Assembly: GCA_019116245.1 (NCBI GenBank)
Contig: DXCC01000017.1
Location: forward strand, 152,245-216,244
From: Candidatus Tidjanibacter faecipullorum
Lineage (GTDB): Bacteria; Bacteroidota; Bacteroidia; Bacteroidales; Rikenellaceae
Length of the DNA stretch: 64,000 bases
Direction of reading: 5' to 3'
Position numbers and translations under genes: made by a program. Numbering within the stretch: the first letter of the stretch is position 1; each line of letters begins with the position of its first letter. Below are positions 1 through 8,329 of this stretch, piece after piece. Under the pieces are notes generated by a model. The model was not told the DNA's origin and made no database searches. It saw only the letters and a program-made list of their open reading frames with translations.

Positions 1-451
1 TGCGCACGGCGGCGGCGCCTTCTCCGGCAAGGATTCCTCCAAGGTGGACCGTTCGGCCGCCTATGCCGCCCGGCATATTGCCAAGAACATGGTGGCGGCC
101 GGCATTGCCGACCAGGTGCTGGTGCAGCTCTCCTATGCCATCGGCATTGCCTATCCGCTGAGCATCTTCGTGGATACCTACGGTACGGCGCATGTCCGTG
201 AGTCGGACAGCGAGATTGCCCGCCGCATCGAGGGGCTGTTCGATCTGTCGCCGGCGGCGATCGTAGAGCGTTTCGGCCTGAAGAACCCGATTTTCGAGGC
301 GACCGCTTCGTACGGCCACTTCGGCAACCGTCCTTATAAAAAAGAAGTGACGGTGTACGAGAACGGCTGTCCGACCACCCGCGAGGTGGAATTCTTCAGC
401 TGGGAGAAACTCGACGAAGTGGATCGCCTGCGCCGCGAATTCAATCTGTAA
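1..451 (+). CDS. metK: S-adenosylmethionine synthetase, C-terminal part (truncated at window start)
   Basis: Reading frame continues from window start: [34 protein letters not shown]...[13 protein letters not shown], typical MetK C-terminal domain. Confidence 0.95.
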   Translation, partial: AHGGGAFSGKDSSKVDRSAAYAARHIAKNMVAAGIADQVLVQLSYAIGIAYPLSIFVDTYGTAHVRESDSEIARRIEGLFDLSPAAIVERFGLKNPIFEATASYGHFGNRPYKKEVTVYENGCPTTREVEFFSWEKLDEVDRLRREFNL

Positions 452-604
452 ACCCTTACGGACGGAGGAACGGGAACTACCCGCTCCTCCGTTGTCCAAA
501 TAGTCGGGCGGCCGTTGCGGTCGCCTTTGCTACACAGGGGCAGCCGGAGATTCCGCTTCCCGTGCCGCCCTGTCCGAAGAACCCGTTCAATCCCCAAACC
601 ACCC

Positions 605-1297
605 ATGTTCGGCCCCATTGTTTACAAGACCCTGCAACGGCTGCTGCCTCCCATGACCTGGGACATGCCCGATCGGGACGCCGTCTATCTGACCTTCGAC
701 GACGGTCCGACGCCCGAGGTGACGCCGTGGGTGCTGGAGACGCTGGCCGCCTACGGGGTGAAGGCCACCTTCTTCTGCCTGGGGCGCAATGTGGACCGGC
801 ACCCCGACCTCTTCCGGGCCATTCTGGAGGGGGGACACCAGGTGGGAAACCACTCCTACAGCCACATCAAGGGGTGGGGTACGGAGGACGAGGAGTATGT
901 GAACGACGTCGAACTGGGGGCCCAGCTGATCGGTTCGTCCCTCTACCGGCCCCCCTACGGACGCATCACGCGGCGGCAGGCCGACCTGCTGGCTGCGAAC
1001 TGTCATCTGGTGATGGGCAGTGTGCTGAGCGGAGACTATAATCCGGCGGTGTCGCCCGAACGGGTGCTGCGCAACGTCACGCAATATGTGCGCGGCGGAT
1101 CGATCGTGGTCTTTCATGATTCGCGGAAGGCCTATCCGCGGACCCGTTACGCACTGCCGCGCGCCATCGAATACATTCGCGACCGGGGGTATCTGTTCCG
1201 CACGTTGTCCTGTCCGGCGGTGGAGCCGCTGCGGGAGACGCATGCGCTGATCGGCGAGCCGGTGGTGGTGTCGGTTGCTGAAAAATTGAGACGATGA
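605..1297 (+). CDS. Polysaccharide deacetylase family protein (NodB-like)
   Basis: YLTFDDGPTPEVTPWVLETLAAYGVKATFFCLG...GHQVGNHSYSH...RPPYGR NodB motifs; ATG at 605 within the longer ORF. Confidence 0.9.
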   Translation: MFGPIVYKTLQRLLPPMTWDMPDRDAVYLTFDDGPTPEVTPWVLETLAAYGVKATFFCLGRNVDRHPDLFRAILEGGHQVGNHSYSHIKGWGTEDEEYVNDVELGAQLIGSSLYRPPYGRITRRQADLLAANCHLVMGSVLSGDYNPAVSPERVLRNVTQYVRGGSIVVFHDSRKAYPRTRYALPRAIEYIRDRGYLFRTLSCPAVEPLRETHALIGEPVVVSVAEKLRR

Positions 1298-1857
1298 AAA
1301 AGATTCTGGTGGCCGTTACCGGCGCAAGCGGCGCAATCTATGCGCGTCAGACGATCGACCTGCTGACCCGGATCGGGGAGCTGGAGGAGATCGGCGTCAT
1401 GGTGAGCCGTCACGGCCGCGAGGTGCTGGCGTTCGAGGGAGAGCAGTTGCCCGCCCGCGATCCGCGCATCCGTTTCTTCGACAACGACGATCTGTTCGCT
1501 CCGCCCGCTTCGGGGTCGGCCGACTATGATGCCATGATTGTCGTGCCCTGTTCGATGGGAAGCGTGGGGCGTATGGCGGCCGGCGTGTCGTCCGATCTGA
1601 TCGGACGTGCGGCCGACGTAATGCTCAAGGAGCGCCGGAGGCTGGTGCTGGTCGTGCGCGAGACGCCGCTCAGCACGATCCATCTGCGCAACCTGACCCT
1701 CCTGTCGGAGTGCGGCGCCGTCGTGCTGCCCGCCGCCCCGTCGTTCTATTCCCGTCCACAGGAGATCGAGGCGTTGTGCGCAACCGTTTCACAGCGTATC
1801 CTGCGCGTACTGGGGCTACCGGTTGAGGGATTTCGCTGGGGCGAAGAACGGTCATGA
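1294..1857 (+). CDS. ubiX: UbiX family flavin prenyltransferase
   Basis: MKKILVAVTGASGAIYARQ...VPCSMGSVGRMAAGVSSDLIGRAADVMLKERRRLVLVVRETPLS, UbiX signature; 4-nt overlap with upstream gene. Confidence 0.93.
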   Translation: MKKILVAVTGASGAIYARQTIDLLTRIGELEEIGVMVSRHGREVLAFEGEQLPARDPRIRFFDNDDLFAPPASGSADYDAMIVVPCSMGSVGRMAAGVSSDLIGRAADVMLKERRRLVLVVRETPLSTIHLRNLTLLSECGAVVLPAAPSFYSRPQEIEALCATVSQRILRVLGLPVEGFRWGEERS

Positions 1858-1874
1858 CGTGACCAAACCATACC

Positions 1875-1920
1875 AAGCGGCCGGAATCTTCCTTGAGGAC
1901 ATTCCGGCCGCTTCGTTTTT
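1875..1920 (+). terminator. Intrinsic terminator after ubiX
   Basis: AAGCGGCCGGAAT...ATTCCGGCCGCTT hairpin followed by CGTTTTT. Confidence 0.75.
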
Positions 1921-1937
1921 GGATGTTGCTCCGCGTG

Positions 1938-2231
1938 TCAGTCACGGGGCGAGAGGTAGCTTTTCAGGGCTTCGGCATAGGCCTCGAAGGCCGAGACGCC
2001 CTGTTCGGTGACGGTACATACCGTGCGGGGCATCCTCCCCCGGAAGGTCTTTTCGATCCGGATGTAGCCGGCTTTCTGCAGCTTGTCGAGCTGTACGCTC
2101 AGGTTGCCGGCCGTGGCGCCGGTCTGTTCGCGCAGGAAGCCGAAGTCGGCCTCTTCGACGCTCATCAGCAGCGACATGACGGCCAGTCGCAACTCGGAGT
2201 GCAGCAGGGGGTCCAGTTCCTTGAATTTCAT
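1938..2231 (-). CDS. Winged-helix transcriptional regulator (ArsR/MarR-like)
   Basis: 97 aa; DPLLHSELRLAVMSLLMSVEEADFGFLREQTGATAGNLSVQLDKLQKAGYIRIEKTFRGRMPRT: wHTH pattern. Confidence 0.85.
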   Translation of the reverse strand: MKFKELDPLLHSELRLAVMSLLMSVEEADFGFLREQTGATAGNLSVQLDKLQKAGYIRIEKTFRGRMPRTVCTVTEQGVSAFEAYAEALKSYLSPRD

Positions 2232-2851
2232 GCCTGTTTTCCTTTGCGGGCGCGGCGGTTGAGCAGCCAGCCCGGTACGATCACATTCAGCACGGCAATG
2301 CCGGCAAAGAGCAAAAGTACGTCATATCCGGCAATCGCAAAAGCCCCTGCGGCGCCCGGTATGGCGGTGAGGATGCCGATGACCAGCACCGGGCGGTTGC
2401 GCAGCAGCAGGCCAGTTGCGGCGTTTGTGAAGCCCAGCAGCAGGATGAGCAGCGGTACGATCGGGAGGATCGGCGTGGTGATGTCCAGCAGCGGCAGGGC
2501 AATAGCTATGCAGCCCAGTCCGATGGCTACGCCGCCGAAGAGCCGCCAGAGGCCCGACAGGATGCCGTCGAACCAGGTGCGGGCGGTGGGCTCCGCATCG
2601 TAGCGCCGGCGGGTGAGGGTGTCGAGCGGCCAGCCGATCACGGGAATGGCCAGCCAAAGCAGGTTCCAGAGCGGGTTGCCCGTGGCGGAGAGCAGCCCCC
2701 ACACGACGAGCGTCGTTACGGTGATGATGCTGCCCCACACCAGCAGCGGGGTGCCGATGTGGCGTTCCAGCCGGCGGCGGCTGTTGGCCACCATGTCGGC
2801 AATCAGTTCGAGACTCCTTTGGGGGTCGAGTGCATTCGTTTTCGTTTCCAT
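2228..2851 (-). CDS. Multi-pass membrane protein co-transcribed with the regulator
   Basis: Start METKTNALDPQRSLELIADM (ATG at 2849-2851); several hydrophobic helices; overlaps the regulator start. Confidence 0.7.
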   Translation of the reverse strand: METKTNALDPQRSLELIADMVANSRRRLERHIGTPLLVWGSIITVTTLVVWGLLSATGNPLWNLLWLAIPVIGWPLDTLTRRRYDAEPTARTWFDGILSGLWRLFGGVAIGLGCIAIALPLLDITTPILPIVPLLILLLGFTNAATGLLLRNRPVLVIGILTAIPGAAGAFAIAGYDVLLLFAGIAVLNVIVPGWLLNRRARKGKQA

Positions 2852-3097
2852 AGTCACGTGTGTTTTAGAGTGGTACTTGCGTGGTTGTATTGCAAATATA
2901 AAATAGTTTATAAAATAAACCAAAAGATGGAGTGAAAAAATGTGGCGGAACGGAAAAGGGGGGCTGGAGAGGGGGTGGCGGAGCAAACGATTTTCATATC
3001 TGCGAAAAACATCGTAAATTTGCAAGTTGGCTGTTTGTTGTGCAGACAGCCGCACCGACCAGACAATCATAAACCAATCAAAAAAGCATAACGACAA

Positions 3098-3664
3098 ATG
3101 GCTACGACCGCAGACATCAAGAACGGCATGTGCATCGAGCTCAACGGCAAGACCTACAGCGTCGTGGAGTTCCTGCATGTGAAACCGGGCAAGGGCCCCG
3201 CTTTCGTTCGCACCAAACTGAAAAACCTCGAGAACGGCCGCATCATCGAGAACACCTTCTCGGCCGGCGAGAAAATCGAACCCGTACGCGTAGAGCGTCG
3301 TCCCTACCAGTTTACCTATGAGGATGACCTGGGTGCGCACTTCATGCACACCGAGACCTTCGAGGAGATCACCATCGACAAGAACATGATCGAGAACGCC
3401 GACTTGATGACCGACGGTCAGATCGTCGAGGTGATGTTCCACACCGACAAGGAGATCGTTCTCTCGGCCGAACTGCCCCCCATCGTGGATATGGAGGTAA
3501 CCTACACCGAACCCGGCGTCAAGGGCGATACCGCTTCGTCGAACTCGCTGAAGGCTGCTACCGTCAACACGGGCGCTACGGTGAAAGTGCCGCTCTTCAT
3601 CAACACGGGCGACAAGATCCGCGTCGATACCCGCACCCGCGAGTACTACGAGCGCATCAAATAG
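3098..3664 (+). CDS. efp: Elongation factor P
   Basis: 188 aa: [54 protein letters not shown]..., EF-P domain order. Confidence 0.97.
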   Translation: MATTADIKNGMCIELNGKTYSVVEFLHVKPGKGPAFVRTKLKNLENGRIIENTFSAGEKIEPVRVERRPYQFTYEDDLGAHFMHTETFEEITIDKNMIENADLMTDGQIVEVMFHTDKEIVLSAELPPIVDMEVTYTEPGVKGDTASSNSLKAATVNTGATVKVPLFINTGDKIRVDTRTREYYERIK

Positions 3665-3686
3665 TCTCCTCTACGGAGCGCAAGGA

Positions 3687-3727
3687 AAAGGGCGTCCCGA
3701 TCTGCGGATCGGGACGCCCTTCTGTTT
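3687..3727 (+). terminator. Intrinsic terminator after efp
   Basis: AAGGGCGTCCCGAT-CTGCGG-ATCGGGACGCCCTT hairpin followed by CTGTTT. Confidence 0.75.
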
Positions 3728-3993
3728 GGAGCGGTCGGGTCGGTTGACGGTGGAGAGGCCGCGCCGACGGGACCGGAGCGGATACCATAAAAAAAGGAGG
3801 AGACCCCCGAAGGGGCCTCCCCCAAGTTGTCCCGGAGGTGCTGTCGGTCTCCGGGACGGGAGACAATGAGATTTGTCGTTGTGCCGGTGACAGAAGCCGG
3901 TCCGGCAGAAGAGAGGAGAAGAGGACCCCCGTAGGGGCCCCCTCCCCCAAGCGGAGTACCGGAGACGGGTACCGCCTCCGGTACAGGGGGTTG

Positions 3994-6636
3994 TTAGTTC
4001 TTGCTGTTCTCCGAGGAGAGTACGGTGATCGTACCCGTGCCTTTGAGGTCAGCGATACCGGGAACGGTGATCGTTACGATCGACTCGGCCGTCAGGTTGT
4101 TGACGAGGAGTGCACCGCCGTTGTCCCAGGTTACCGTGTCGTCGCTCAGCGTCAGGTAGCTGCCGAACTCCGGACCGAACTCGATGTCGTAGTTGAAGGT
4201 GATGCCGGACGTTGCGTCGAGGTTGTAAACCTGTTTAGCGTATGCCGTGAAGGCCTCGTTCTCGTATACTACATTGCCATCGATGTCGCGGATCACTACC
4301 AGCGGTGCGATCTCTGCGCTGTCGCCGAGGTTGGTCGTCTTCAGCGTGATCGGGTCGATCGACATGGCGAACGGGTTGAAGAAGCGTACGGTGTAGGCTA
4401 CCACGCAGCTCTCCTGGCCGTTGGCGCGCGGGATGACGAGACGGACTTTGTAGTCGCGGCTAGCTTCGCCTACCTTGAAGGTCTCGGTGAGCTGGATCTC
4501 CTGCGTCTTGTAGTCGCCCGTGCTGGTTACGGTTGCACCAACCTGTCCTACCGGGTAGAGTTCGAAGAACATGCCGGCCTGGTCGTGGTTGCCCGATACG
4601 GTGTAGTCGGCGAGGTAGTTGGTGAAGTGTTCGGCCATCGTGCTGTGCAGTTCATAGGTCGTACCAACCAGTTTGCCTTTCACACCTACCGTATTGGCGG
4701 CGATCAGGTAGTTGTCGCTCAGCGTAGGCAGCTTGCAGTTGTCTACAACGGCGAAGTTCACCGTGATGATGACGTTCTTGTCCTGCATGTTGTCTTTAGC
4801 CGTGTAGGTGATGACAATCTTCTTGGCTGCGCCGTTGTTTACCAGAACCTGGTTGGTGACGTTGATCGTCAGCGGCTCGGTCGTGGTCTCCACCTCGGAC
4901 AGCGGGTCGTTGATGACGCTTACACCCGGCATAGCCACGATGTCGTTGGTCGGCTCGTTGTAACGCTCGGCGAATTCCTTCATGTCGATGTCAAGCTCGT
5001 TGAGAATCTTCGAGTTGAAGTCTTCCCATGCGTAAACGTAGTTGTTGCCGGTTGCCGCATTGATGGTGGTGTACTCGATGTTGCCGAGGTTCCAGACAAT
5101 ATTGAAGTCACCCTGCGGTTCCTGTGCATTCTTCGTGATCTTCACCTTGATGTAGCAGGAGGCGATTTCACGGCCTGCAACCTGCGAGCTGACTTTGAAG
5201 ATCGGCGTACGGTTGATGGCTGCCGAGCCGTACTCGTCGCTTACCTTGACGGTGCTGCCGTCGAGCGTTACGAATACCTGCTGGTTGGTCTCGTCCGAAC
5301 CCAGGTAGGTGGCCGGTTTCGAGAATACGTACTCCGGTTCAACACCGATGGTGCTCAGCAGATCCTGCAGCTCGGTCTCCTCGTAGGTCTCTACGAGCGT
5401 CAGCAGGTCGAGTTCGCCGGTGTAGAGCAGCGTAGCGTCGTAAACGGCTGCATCATTGGCAGGTACGGTCGTGCTGTATTTCTCGACGTCACCATCCTCG
5501 TCCCATGCGATCTTGTCGATGATGGCAAAGTCTTTCAGGTCGGTTTTCTTCACAACGGCATAGTCGGAAACGATCTCGGACTCGCCGTTGTAGGCACGCA
5601 GAGCAACGATGGCCTCTTTGTTGGCCTTGTTCAGTGCATCCAGCTTGTCACCGTCCTTGAGTACAACGTCGAATGTCAGACCACCCTGGTTGTCGCTGAC
5701 CGGTTCGCCCTCGATATCCAGCAGGTCGGTTGCGTCACCGGCTACACGCGTGGTGACACTGCGGTCGATGAACGACCACTTGATGTCCGATACCTTGGCG
5801 TTGTTCGGATTGAGGCGGTAGGTTGCCTTTGCGTTGTTGGAGAGTACGACACCGGCGTTGTCCCAAATCGAATAGAAGTCGATTGCGCCCATGCCGAGTT
5901 CGGACTCGATGATGGAGGGAACGAATGCCAGCGACTGGAGCGCGCCGAAAAGCTGGATCTGTACCGGCTCCTCGGAACCGTCCACGTTGTTCAGTACGAG
6001 GTAGCCGTTCTCGGCATCCCAAATGGCCGTTACAGTGCCTTCGGGGAAGCGGTACCAGTTCTCGCTCGTAACCTCGCGGATCGGTTCGCTGCCGTCGGCG
6101 GGTTCCGTTACTTTAACCCAGTAGCCATCTTCGTCGCCTTCTACACCAGGTTCATAGTAAACCTTGTCGGCATCCTGTCCATTGGAGCCAGGAGTTCCAG
6201 GAGTTCCGGGATCGCCCTGATCACCTTTGTCGCCCTGGTCACCCTTGTCGCCTTTCTCGCCGCGCGAGGGTTTGCCGGTGTCGACACCGTCGATGACCCA
6301 GTTGCCGTTCTTGCCGATCTCAACTACGGAACCGGGCTGGCCTGCTGCGCCGGTGTCACCCTTGTCGCCCTTGGCACCGTCCTGACCGTTGGTCAGCTCG
6401 AACGTCTTGCCGTTGCTGAGCGTAACTTTCACACCGTTGGCGGTGGATTCAACGTTGGTGATGACTGCACCTCCGCTGATCTGTGCTTTCAGTTCGTTGA
6501 GCGATTTCTCAACGGCTGTAATGCGGTCGTCCAGACCGGCAATGTCTCCGTCGTAGTTTTTGCACGACGTGAACATCCCCGTGGAGCTGGACATCAGCGC
6601 TCCGCACAGGATTAAATTCAGAAATTTTTTGTTCAT
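3994..6636 (-). CDS. Large surface lipoprotein with N-terminal coiled coil, collagen-like Gly-X-Y repeats and beta-rich C-terminal domains (PL29-lyase-N-terminal-domain-like Bacteroidales family)
   Basis: 880 aa; MNKKFLNLILCGALMSSSTGMFTSCKNYDGDIAG lipoprotein signal; GQDGAKGDKGDTGAAGQPG and GEKGDKGDQGDKGDQGDPGTPGTPG repeats. Confidence 0.88.
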   Translation of the reverse strand: MNKKFLNLILCGALMSSSTGMFTSCKNYDGDIAGLDDRITAVEKSLNELKAQISGGAVITNVESTANGVKVTLSNGKTFELTNGQDGAKGDKGDTGAAGQPGSVVEIGKNGNWVIDGVDTGKPSRGEKGDKGDQGDKGDQGDPGTPGTPGSNGQDADKVYYEPGVEGDEDGYWVKVTEPADGSEPIREVTSENWYRFPEGTVTAIWDAENGYLVLNNVDGSEEPVQIQLFGALQSLAFVPSIIESELGMGAIDFYSIWDNAGVVLSNNAKATYRLNPNNAKVSDIKWSFIDRSVTTRVAGDATDLLDIEGEPVSDNQGGLTFDVVLKDGDKLDALNKANKEAIVALRAYNGESEIVSDYAVVKKTDLKDFAIIDKIAWDEDGDVEKYSTTVPANDAAVYDATLLYTGELDLLTLVETYEETELQDLLSTIGVEPEYVFSKPATYLGSDETNQQVFVTLDGSTVKVSDEYGSAAINRTPIFKVSSQVAGREIASCYIKVKITKNAQEPQGDFNIVWNLGNIEYTTINAATGNNYVYAWEDFNSKILNELDIDMKEFAERYNEPTNDIVAMPGVSVINDPLSEVETTTEPLTINVTNQVLVNNGAAKKIVITYTAKDNMQDKNVIITVNFAVVDNCKLPTLSDNYLIAANTVGVKGKLVGTTYELHSTMAEHFTNYLADYTVSGNHDQAGMFFELYPVGQVGATVTSTGDYKTQEIQLTETFKVGEASRDYKVRLVIPRANGQESCVVAYTVRFFNPFAMSIDPITLKTTNLGDSAEIAPLVVIRDIDGNVVYENEAFTAYAKQVYNLDATSGITFNYDIEFGPEFGSYLTLSDDTVTWDNGGALLVNNLTAESIVTITVPGIADLKGTGTITVLSSENSKN

Positions 6637-6725
6637 GATACAAAAAGTTTAAAAAAAGTACTGCTTACTAAACCTTGTCAAACCTGAATGAATCTTGTTC
6701 CGTATAATATCTGTAAACCTTGGTC

Positions 6726-6747
6726 CCGTTACTTTATAGGTAACGGC
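6726..6747. repeat. Left inverted-repeat recombination site (IRL)
   Basis: CCGTTACTTTATAGGTAACGGC; exact reverse complement of 8043-8064. Confidence 0.92.
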
Positions 6748-6910
6748 GCCCCGTGGCCGGCGCAAATCGGTTTCGGCAGCGCGACAAGCGGAGGTGAAGG
6801 CGTCCGAAGATGTTTTTTGGCGGGCTGAAACGGGTATTTTGACCCGTGCGGATCGTACAGGCACATGGCAGGATAGTCCGGCACCCGAGGCGGGGCGGAC
6901 AGACGAAGGC

Positions 6911-6950
6911 AGGTATCCCGTCCGGCGGGATACCTTTATAATATTATAAA
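6911..6950. terminator. Hairpin (AGGTATCCCG/CGGGATACCT) abutting a perfect 16-bp AT palindrome TTTATAATATTATAAA
   Basis: Direct reading; located just downstream of the recombinase stop codon. Confidence 0.45.
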
Positions 6951-6978
6951 TCCGTCCTGTGGACGGTGCGGCCGGTGG

Positions 6979-7950
6979 CTACGAGGAGCGTCGGAAGGCT
7001 CGTCGGGCAGCGTGCCGGTCGGGAAGGCCCTGCCGTTGGACGAAAGCGATCACTTCGCGGTTGGCGGCGTCGATCCGTTCGTTGCGGAAGGGCTTGAGGT
7101 AGGTCTCCGTGACGGCAATGGAAGAGTGTCCCATCGCTTCGGAGATGATACCCGGATGGACTTCGCAGTAGTAGGCCATGGTTGCCCACGTGTGACGGGC
7201 CGTATAGGTGCTGAGCGCCGTGTCGCAGCCCAGCCGGAGCCGCAGCACGGCCAGGTGGCGGTTGAGGCGGCGCAGGGCGGCCTGGTATTCGCGGTAGGCC
7301 GCTTCGGAGCCTTCCGGACTGCTCAGGAACGGGAACAGGTAGGGTGAGCGGCTGTCGCGGTTGGCCAGCCGCCCGATGAGCTGCCGGGCTTCCGGAGTCA
7401 GCCGTACGGTGAGCGGCCTTCCCGTCTTGCGCCGGCGGTAGCGGATGGTGTCGCCCGTCAGGTCGCCTTTGCGCAGGTAGGCCATATCGACGAAGGGCAT
7501 GCCGCGCAACAGAAACATGAGGCGGAAAAGGTCGCGCGCCTGTTGCAGGGCGGCGTCCGACATCCGGCCGTCGGCGTGGAGGAGTGTGCCGATCTCGCCG
7601 GTCTCCATGGCTTTCTTGCGCTCGGTGTGCACGGCGGTCTGAACGTGGCGGAACAGCCGCGGCGCATAGGGGGCGAGCCCCTGGTCGATGGCGCGGTTGT
7701 AGATGGCCCGCAAAACCTTCATATAGGTAGAAACCGTATTCCAGCTGCATTGGCGGCGTCGGAGATCGTTCTCGAACGCCTTGACGACGGATGCGTCGAA
7801 ATCGGCGAAGGCGATGTCCTTCCCCTGGCGGAACCGGCGGAAGGCGTTGCCTGCGCTGTGATAGACGTGGGCGGTACCCCACTGACCGTTGCCGCGCATT
7901 TCCTGTACGGCGGATGCGATCATTTCCAGTAACATCTGATCCTTGTTCAT
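6979..7950 (-). CDS. Tyrosine-type site-specific recombinase (invertase/integrase family)
   Basis: 323 aa; N-terminal SAM-like core-binding region (AFENDLRRRQCSWNTVSTYMKVLRAIYNRA), catalytic LLRGMPFVDMAYLRKGDL, YTARHTWATMAYYCEVHPGIISEAMGHSSIAVTETYLKPF (R, Y/HxxR, GHSS, Tyr). Lies wholly inside the inverted repeats. Confidence 0.93.
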   Translation of the reverse strand: MNKDQMLLEMIASAVQEMRGNGQWGTAHVYHSAGNAFRRFRQGKDIAFADFDASVVKAFENDLRRRQCSWNTVSTYMKVLRAIYNRAIDQGLAPYAPRLFRHVQTAVHTERKKAMETGEIGTLLHADGRMSDAALQQARDLFRLMFLLRGMPFVDMAYLRKGDLTGDTIRYRRRKTGRPLTVRLTPEARQLIGRLANRDSRSPYLFPFLSSPEGSEAAYREYQAALRRLNRHLAVLRLRLGCDTALSTYTARHTWATMAYYCEVHPGIISEAMGHSSIAVTETYLKPFRNERIDAANREVIAFVQRQGLPDRHAARRAFRRSS

Positions 7951-7999
7951 GATGGAGGGGGTTTTGTCTTGTCTCTTTTATGAAAAAAAGTAAGGCGAT

Positions 8000-8031
8000 T
8001 TTGTACGGGGAGAAAAAAACGATTATATTTG
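8000..8031 (+). promoter_or_regulatory. Bacteroidota consensus promoter inside the invertible segment, facing outward (right)
   Basis: TTTG (8000-8003) - 20 nt - TATATTTG (8024-8031). Confidence 0.75.
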
Positions 8032-8039
8032 CCGTAACA

Positions 8040-8076
8040 AATGCCGTTACCTATAAAGTAACGGCATTCTTTTTTT
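8040..8076 (+). terminator. Terminator-like hairpin built from the right recombination site plus external T-tract
   Basis: AATGCCGTTAC (8040-8050), loop CTATAAA, GTAACGGCATT (8058-8068), then CTTTTTTT (8069-8076). Confidence 0.6.
8043..8064. repeat. Right inverted-repeat recombination site (IRR)
   Basis: GCCGTTACCTATAAAGTAACGG; reverse complement of 6726-6747. The copy sits in an 11-bp dyad AATGCCGTTAC-CTATAAA-GTAACGGCATT (8040-8068). Confidence 0.92.
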
Positions 8077-8255
8077 CTCTGAATCAGGCACATGCGACGC
8101 CCGTGCCGGCATCGACCATGGTGCCGGAGTGGCAGTTGCCCGCCCGTTGTCGTTGTTCCCGGACCGTTCCGATCCATGCTTTCCCGACGCGCGAAATCGC
8201 CTGGCGGGACCGTGATTATGTGCCCCGTCAAAAGAACATGTTTGAAAAAAATTAC

Positions 8256-8263
8256 TATTTTTG
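8256..8263 (+). promoter_or_regulatory. Possible native -7 element for the PorV-like gene
   Basis: TATTTTTG matches TAnnTTTG; no well-spaced -33 TTTG found. Confidence 0.4.
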
Positions 8264-8329
8264 CCTAACTATGACTTTAAATGGGTATAGGACAACGTAA
8301 AACTAATATTATAATTTAAATCTTTGACT

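Noticed and set aside
2228-3442. 404-aa ORF call for the membrane protein
   Set aside because: Extends antisense across the promoter and 5' half of efp; the METKTNALD start at 2851 with an upstream minus-strand TATATTTG promoter is far more plausible.
3838-6615. 925-aa plus-strand ORF antisense to the surface lipoprotein
   Set aside because: Mirror-frame ORF of a high-GC gene; composition lacks any domain, and the minus-strand ORF has signal peptide, lipobox and repeats. The same reasoning rejects other long shadow ORFs (e.g. 11677-13917, 14047-15504, 16263-18350, 28119-30464, 32544-34394, 46753-48621, 55914-57791, 58737-60527, 61835-63970).
6726-8064. Alternative reading of the recombinase locus as a prophage or integrated mobile element
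   Set aside because: Flanking repeats are inverted, not direct; only one gene inside; no tRNA attachment site, phage or conjugation genes nearby.
7980-8300. 106-aa plus-strand ORF spanning the promoter and right repeat
   Set aside because: Runs through promoter, recombination site and intergenic spacer; no RBS or recognisable domain; would be disrupted by inversion.
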